Below, piece by piece: positions 58,798-64,000 of a stretch of 64,000 bases of DNA. The DNA lies in contig PFKE01000064.1 of the NCBI GenBank assembly GCA_002784145.1, positions 1-64,000 of the forward strand, given 5' to 3'. Position 1 is the stretch's first letter, and every line of letters starts with the position of its first letter. The notes under the pieces are model-generated. The model searched no databases, had not been told where the DNA came from, and saw only the letters and a program-made list of their open reading frames with translations. Both the position numbers and the translations under genes were made by a program. This DNA comes from Flavobacteriaceae bacterium CG_4_10_14_3_um_filter_33_47 (lineage in GTDB: Bacteria > Bacteroidota > Bacteroidia > Flavobacteriales > Flavobacteriaceae).

Positions 58798-59904
58798 TTA
58801 ATGTGCCTCTTCATGATGGTGCTCTTCAACCGCCATACCAAAGTATAATGCAGAAAGTACCGTAAAAATATAGGCCTGTAAAGCGGCTACCAACAACTCT
58901 AATATTCCTAATACAAACGCTAATAACAACGACAATGAACTACCAATCCAACTATTGAAAACGAACATCATTCCAATAATACTCATGAGTACAATATGCC
59001 CCGCAGTAATGTTGGCATACAAACGAATCATTAAAGCGAATGGTTTAATGAACGTTCCTAATAATTCTATGGGTGCTAAAATTATTTTCATAGGAACAGG
59101 AACTCCTGGCATCCAGAAAATATGCTTCCAGTAATTCTTATTTCCTGAAAAAGTTGTGATTAAATACGTAATGATAGCCAAACAAAAGGTTACGGCAATA
59201 TTATTTGTTAGGTTCATACCTATGGGCGTTAATCCGAACAAGTTGACAATCCAAACAAAGAAAAACACGGTTAACAAATAACTCATGTATCTTCTGTAAT
59301 GCTTCTCTCCGATATTAGGAATTGCTATTTCATCACGAACATACAAAACTATAGGTTCTAAGAAACGCCCCATACCTTTTGGCATGCCGTTATTGCTTTT
59401 ATATGATTTTGCCATTCTGCTAAACATAAAAAACAAGAGGGCAAACACCATGAAAATCAAAGTAACATTTTTAGTAATTGAAAAATCTAATGGTTTTTGA
59501 TTAGTTGCATGATGTTGTTCATCTAAAACAATGTCTCCTTCTTTGCCATCAACTTTATAAATTTTTGAATGATGAACCTTGTAATAATTGCCATTTACTT
59601 CTGCAACCTCTTCTCCATGATGAAATTTTGATGAGGAAAACACCTGTAATCCATTATCCCATAAAATAACTGGTAATGGAAATCCAAAATACTTATGCTC
59701 TCCAGAATCATTAACCCAAGAAAATAATCCAAAATCATAAGAATCTTGCAGATGGTGTTGAATGTATTCCTTTATTTCTGTCTTTAAATCAGTTTTTGGC
59801 TCCTCCATGGAGTGCGTTTCTGAATGCCCTTCTTGCCCATAAGACATAAGGGTTAATAAAAACAATAATAATGTAATTGGTTTTAAAGTTGTTTTTCTTG
59901 GCAT
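58798..59904 (-). CDS. atpB: ATP synthase F0 a subunit with signal peptide and His-rich N-terminal extension
   Basis: LLGTFIKPFALMIRLYANITAGHIVLMSIIG, LVAALQAYIFTVLSALYFGMAV; N-terminal MPRKTTLKPITLLLFLLTLMSYGQEGHSE. Confidence 0.95.
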   Translation of the reverse strand: MPRKTTLKPITLLLFLLTLMSYGQEGHSETHSMEEPKTDLKTEIKEYIQHHLQDSYDFGLFSWVNDSGEHKYFGFPLPVILWDNGLQVFSSSKFHHGEEVAEVNGNYYKVHHSKIYKVDGKEGDIVLDEQHHATNQKPLDFSITKNVTLIFMVFALLFFMFSRMAKSYKSNNGMPKGMGRFLEPIVLYVRDEIAIPNIGEKHYRRYMSYLLTVFFFVWIVNLFGLTPIGMNLTNNIAVTFCLAIITYLITTFSGNKNYWKHIFWMPGVPVPMKIILAPIELLGTFIKPFALMIRLYANITAGHIVLMSIIGMMFVFNSWIGSSLSLLLAFVLGILELLVAALQAYIFTVLSALYFGMAVEEHHHEEAH

Positions 59905-60022
59905 ATCACTCCGATAATAGTGGCTTAAAAATCGCTGCAAAGGTATGTTTTTATCTCAAAAACAAAAACAAATTTATATTTTATTTATATGGCCTTTGGG
60001 TTACAGTATATCAAGGAAGTAC

Positions 60023-60409
60023 TCACAGTTTATTTAACCATTTACTTAAGCTAATTGTTTCTAAGATTAAACCTAATGCATATGGCACAAAAAAGGACGC
60101 AAATTCTAAGTTGGAAATACTATGGTCTTGCTTATAAAAAGGGTAAAAAACAATAAAAAATACGGCAAATTTTAAAAAACTCCCTGCTAAAAACAAAAAC
60201 CCTAATTGCGTTTTGTATTTGTTTTTTAGAAGATAAAGGCTTCCAAATACAACCATAATTAAGATTAAATTTATAATGTATGACAGTATTATTTTGTTAT
60301 CAAACAATGGCAGATGTAATACTTTTAAAACACCCACGTGCATAAAAAAAGCAAAGAAAAAGAGAATGATTGCTTTAACAGTAAATTCTGAAAAAGGGTT
60401 GCGCATCAA
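60023..60409 (-). CDS. Small polytopic membrane protein of the atp locus
   Basis: Four hydrophobic segments; overlaps the next upstream gene; atp operon position. Confidence 0.7.
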   Translation of the reverse strand: MMRNPFSEFTVKAIILFFFAFFMHVGVLKVLHLPLFDNKIILSYIINLILIMVVFGSLYLLKNKYKTQLGFLFLAGSFLKFAVFFIVFYPFYKQDHSISNLEFASFFVPYALGLILETISLSKWLNKL

Positions 60410-60636
60410 TATTTAATTCTGTTCACTTGTTTGATTACAACGTATAAAGAAATCCCAACACCTAAAAGCGTCATTATTATTAGGTATCCTTTATTACCAT
60501 CATTAAACTTGTTGTCAAGCCATTTTCCTAAAAGTACAAATAGATAAATTGTAACACCCATTTGAATAGCAATCCCAGATAAGACGGCTACATTTTTAAG
60601 CGGTTTTTCCGGTTTCCTGTTCTCTTTGTTGTCCAC
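60406..60636 (-). CDS. AtpZ/AtpI-like protein
   Basis: SGIAIQMGVTIYLFVLLGKWLDNKFNDGNKGYLIIMTLLGVGISLYVVIKQ. Confidence 0.85.
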   Translation of the reverse strand: MDNKENRKPEKPLKNVAVLSGIAIQMGVTIYLFVLLGKWLDNKFNDGNKGYLIIMTLLGVGISLYVVIKQVNRIKY

Positions 60637-61015
60637 CTTTATTCATTTCTTTAACGGTTCCTTTCATAACACAGGTTACATTGAATGTAGCGCCAGGTTC
60701 TACCGCCAATTTTCCAACAACAACTTCACCTTCAATATGAGCGGTTGATTTTAATGTTAAAGTTCCTGATAAGGCTAACTTTCCTGAAAACTTTCCTTCA
60801 AAATGGGCATCTGTACCTTGTAAAGATCCTTTAATAAAGCCAGATTTACCAACCACTACTTTTCCAGTGGTTTTTATGTTTCCTTCTATTTGTCCATCTA
60901 TTCTAAAATCGCCTTCACTATTAAAATCACCAGTGATTTTGGTGCCTTGGGCAACAATGTTTTGACTTGATTTAATGTCTTCCATGGGTTTCGTTTTTTT
61001 GTTATCCGAGAACAT
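60596..61015 (-). CDS. Bactofilin family protein (polymer-forming)
   Basis: NIVAQGTKITGDFNSEGDFRIDGQIEGNIKTTGKVVVGKSGFIKGSLQGTDAHFEGKFSGKLALSGTLTLKSTAHIEGEVVVGKLAVEPGATFNV. Confidence 0.93.
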   Translation of the reverse strand: MFSDNKKTKPMEDIKSSQNIVAQGTKITGDFNSEGDFRIDGQIEGNIKTTGKVVVGKSGFIKGSLQGTDAHFEGKFSGKLALSGTLTLKSTAHIEGEVVVGKLAVEPGATFNVTCVMKGTVKEMNKGGQQREQETGKTA

Positions 61016-61030
61016 ATGACTGCTGTTAAT

Positions 61031-63592
61031 TTAATGATTGTCTGTATTTAAATACGCTTCTAAATTTTTGTGAATTTGAACCGTTTGATAATTGGGCGAA
61101 GAAATGACGAAAAAAGATTTTTTTATTTTCTTTTTGTCTTCTTTAGTAAATAATTGATCAAAGGTTTTTGCAACGACGCTGTTTTTTAAACCATGAACTA
61201 ACACAAGCTTGGTGTTAGGGTTATAAACATCTACAGAGGTTGATAAATTATAATATTTGATAGTCTTTAAAACTTTATCTAAGGTGTCTTTAAAGGTGTT
61301 AATTTCTGTAGCTTCTGCGTTTTCAAATTTAAAAACCACGTTGTAATTATTGGCTACGCTGTCTGCAACAAACGTGTTGTTTTCAAGTTTGGGTAACACA
61401 TTTGTTTCTATGTCTTGTGCCTTTTGTCCTTCTGGTGTGTTGGCATAGGTAATGGCTACATAGTTAATAGCTTTACTGTAGGGTTCAAAACCTAGTAACC
61501 GTCCAGTAGCTGTTGCTTTTAAAAGTTCTAATTTTGAAACTATGGGTTCGCCATCAAAAATATTTATATAGTTCTCACACTTGGATATAACCTCATCATA
61601 TTCTTGATTTTCATGCTGTTTATAAATACTTTCATAGATGCTTTCTGGGCTATTTTCATCATGAACCGTTACCAATTCTGGGTTGCTTAAAATAGTGGCA
61701 TAACGCGATTCTGGGAAATTTGAAACAATATCGTTTTTAGCAATATCGGCTTCGTCTGGCTGTCCTAAAAGTGAATAGATTTTATACAGGTTATATTTTG
61801 ATGGCAATATTAACCGTTCTTCTGGGTTACTTTTAAGAACCATTTCAAACTTGCTTTTGGCGAGTTCGTATTCTTTAAACTTTTCTTTGTAAATCAACCC
61901 TAATTGATAGTAAGCAAAATTTCGCTCTTTTGAAATACTGTCAATGGTTTTGGGCTCAACTGGAATTTTAGAAATGTAGTATTTCGGGTCATAAAGCTCA
62001 TCTTCAGAGGCATCGGCAAATATTTCATTGTCTAAAACACTTTTATTGGTGTTTGATTTTACTTTGCTGGACCATCGCCAATCGTCTTCCAAAGTTCTAT
62101 TTCCCCATACTTTAACAAATTCATTTTTACCATAAGCCACGGTGGTTGGGTTGTAAAAATAAAATAAATCGCTTTGATTAGGTAAACCGCCTCTTGGAGC
62201 TATAGCATTTGAACCCTGTATGGTGTTGTTTACGGTTATTAAACCGTTGTTTCTTAGCGCCGTTTCTTGTTTTTGTTTTTCTTCTTCAGCTTTGGTTTTT
62301 AGTGTTTCAATGATGGTTTCAAAAAAAGCAACCCTTTCTGCTTCGGGCAAATTAACCAAGTTTAAAATACTATCATTAACTTGAGCAATGCCTTCATAAT
62401 AAATAACATCTTCCAGATTGTCTCTTTTGCGTTTTATAATACGGTATGGTTTTGAATTAAGCGTTAGGTTATTGAGTGTACTATCGTAATAAGCACCCGC
62501 TTCTTTATAAATTGAATTTTCAAAGTTTATATCGCCTAGTATTTGATAGTTTCTGGCTTTTAATTCTTTATCTCTAGACTCTGTTCTTAATGATTTGTTG
62601 TAATAAGAAACGGCAGAATATTCTGAATTGGTTTTTAAATAAAATGTGCCCATTTGGTGGTAAATTTTATCTAAAAAAGGTCTGTTTTCTCTGTTCTCTT
62701 CAAGCTCGTTTAACAACTCCTGGCACGCTAATTTATCGCCATTTTGATAATCGAAGTTTTTAATTTTTTCGAGATGAGCACCGATTAAATAAATACGAGG
62801 TATTTTGCGGTTTAATTCAATAACCTTACTAAAGGCAATGTTGGCACTGTCTTTATAACCTAAGGTGTTATAGAGTTGCCCTTGTATAAAACGATATCTA
62901 CCACGTTCTTCATTGTTTTTTGTGTTATTTGAAGCCATTTCCAATTGCGTGATGGCACTATCGATAGATTTTGTGTTTAAATACGCTTGGGCCAATATAG
63001 CTGTTGCATCTGCTAAATCTTGATTATTTAATTCTTCACGCTCTAAAAGCCGTTTTAGGTTTTTAATGGCAAGTTCATCATTGTCTAAACGGATATTGGT
63101 TTTTTCTCTCCAAATTTTAGCCTGATTGATTTTATCGCTAGCAGGATATTTGTAGAGGATGTGGTTAAATGCTTCTAAAGCTGGTACAAAACGCTGGTCA
63201 AAATATCTGGCTTTTCCCAAGAGCAAATAAGCTTCATCTATTTGAGGGTTTTTTTCTTTTCCTTGAATATTAATGCTATGCTTTTGAATGGCTTTTACCG
63301 CTTTTTCTTCGGCCCTGTTAAACTTTTCGTTTTTTGATTGTCCAGGAAGTATAATTTCGTCATTAATTTGCATGCGCTCTATGGGTAAAACATCCCAATA
63401 ATTATCGCTGTAAGCATCGTTTAGCGTTTTTCTGCCTTCTTCTAAAGCTACATATCCATTATAAAGTGTATTATATTCTGCTGTAACCGCATGAAAATTT
63501 CGGTTGATAAACTTGTCTTTTTTTCGTGAACAGCTTATCACAAAAAATGAGGATATTACTACGAGGAGTATGACTTTGAAAGATGTTTTCAA
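61031..63592 (-). CDS. sprE: SprE/PorW-like TPR lipoprotein (type IX secretion/gliding)
   Basis: Lipobox SSFFVISCSRKKDKFINRNFHAVTAEYNTLYNGYVALEEG; many TPRs; bactofilin/atp neighbourhood. Confidence 0.78.
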   Translation of the reverse strand: MKTSFKVILLVVISSFFVISCSRKKDKFINRNFHAVTAEYNTLYNGYVALEEGRKTLNDAYSDNYWDVLPIERMQINDEIILPGQSKNEKFNRAEEKAVKAIQKHSINIQGKEKNPQIDEAYLLLGKARYFDQRFVPALEAFNHILYKYPASDKINQAKIWREKTNIRLDNDELAIKNLKRLLEREELNNQDLADATAILAQAYLNTKSIDSAITQLEMASNNTKNNEERGRYRFIQGQLYNTLGYKDSANIAFSKVIELNRKIPRIYLIGAHLEKIKNFDYQNGDKLACQELLNELEENRENRPFLDKIYHQMGTFYLKTNSEYSAVSYYNKSLRTESRDKELKARNYQILGDINFENSIYKEAGAYYDSTLNNLTLNSKPYRIIKRKRDNLEDVIYYEGIAQVNDSILNLVNLPEAERVAFFETIIETLKTKAEEEKQKQETALRNNGLITVNNTIQGSNAIAPRGGLPNQSDLFYFYNPTTVAYGKNEFVKVWGNRTLEDDWRWSSKVKSNTNKSVLDNEIFADASEDELYDPKYYISKIPVEPKTIDSISKERNFAYYQLGLIYKEKFKEYELAKSKFEMVLKSNPEERLILPSKYNLYKIYSLLGQPDEADIAKNDIVSNFPESRYATILSNPELVTVHDENSPESIYESIYKQHENQEYDEVISKCENYINIFDGEPIVSKLELLKATATGRLLGFEPYSKAINYVAITYANTPEGQKAQDIETNVLPKLENNTFVADSVANNYNVVFKFENAEATEINTFKDTLDKVLKTIKYYNLSTSVDVYNPNTKLVLVHGLKNSVVAKTFDQLFTKEDKKKIKKSFFVISSPNYQTVQIHKNLEAYLNTDNH

Positions 63593-63710
63593 TACCTGTT
63601 AATTTAGTCTAATACATAACTTTAATCTCTTGCATATATTATGCAAAAAGGTAAAAATAAGCATCTTTTTTGATTAACGTATAATAAAGAAACGACTTTT
63701 GGATTAACTG

Positions 63711-64000
63711 TTAGCCTGCAAAATGCACTTCTAGTTCTTTTAAGGTTGCTGCGTTAGTTGCAAGGTCTTTAATGATGTCTCCTTTTTCAAGCACCACAAT
63801 GCGTTCGCAAACATCGGTAACGTGCATTAAATCATGACTAGAAATAAGCACCGTAACGCCTTTTGTTTCGGCCAGATTTTTAATGATTTGTTTTAATCTA
63901 ATCTGTGTTGTTGGGTCTAAATTAGCAAAAGGTTCGTCTAAAACAATAACTTCTGGATTACCTATTAAAGCTGCTACAATACCTACTTTTTTTTGGTTTC
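63711..64000 (-). CDS. ABC transporter ATP-binding protein, C-terminal part (runs off window)
   Basis: ...NQKKVGIVAALIGNPEVIVLDEPFANLDPTTQIRLKQIIKNLAETKGVTVLISSHDLMHVTDVCERIVVLEKGDIIKDLATNAATLKELEVHFAG*. Confidence 0.92.
   Translation of the reverse strand, partial: NQKKVGIVAALIGNPEVIVLDEPFANLDPTTQIRLKQIIKNLAETKGVTVLISSHDLMHVTDVCERIVVLEKGDIIKDLATNAATLKELEVHFAG

Overview
This 64 kb window is AT-rich chromosomal DNA from a Flavobacteriaceae-type bacterium (Bacteroidota). The assignment rests on the Bat aerotolerance operon, an SprE/PorW-like type IX secretion/gliding lipoprotein, an ATP synthase operon without atpD/atpC, an IPExxxVDY-type gene beside pyk/rnc/fabF/acpP, and TTTG...TAnnTTTG promoters. 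Most of the content is conserved housekeeping: gpsA, pheS, carbonic anhydrase, moxR-DUF58-batABCDE, ALDH, dinB, pyk, rnc, fabF, acpP, purN, an RNase H, a PurF-like protein, sod, AddA/AddB-like proteins, kbl, an OmpA protein with TSP3 repeats, plsC, an acyl-ACP desaturase, an AraC regulator, atpBEFHAG, bactofilin and sprE. I saw no tRNA, rRNA, CRISPR array, prophage or IS element. The most interesting signals are non-coding. (1) A tandem pair of near-identical ~70-nt transcription units (37855-38133), each with an aligned promoter, a 48-bp conserved body and a terminator stem preserved by a wobble-compatible change; four 20-bp-phased repeats lie upstream. (2) A promoter module repeated three times with exactly conserved spacing beside an AraC regulator; two copies drive paralogous secreted proteins and the third appears to drive a ~100-nt non-coding RNA. 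(3) Sequence-diverse intergenic arrays that share a 7-nt period, often in inverted arms, inside minus-strand operon gaps. (4) A terminator-like hairpin directly after atpE. (5) A four-helix-bundle gene inside the bat operon, interrupted by one in-frame TAA and flanked by a 15-bp perfect inverted repeat. No database search was run; all names come from motif recognition and gene context.
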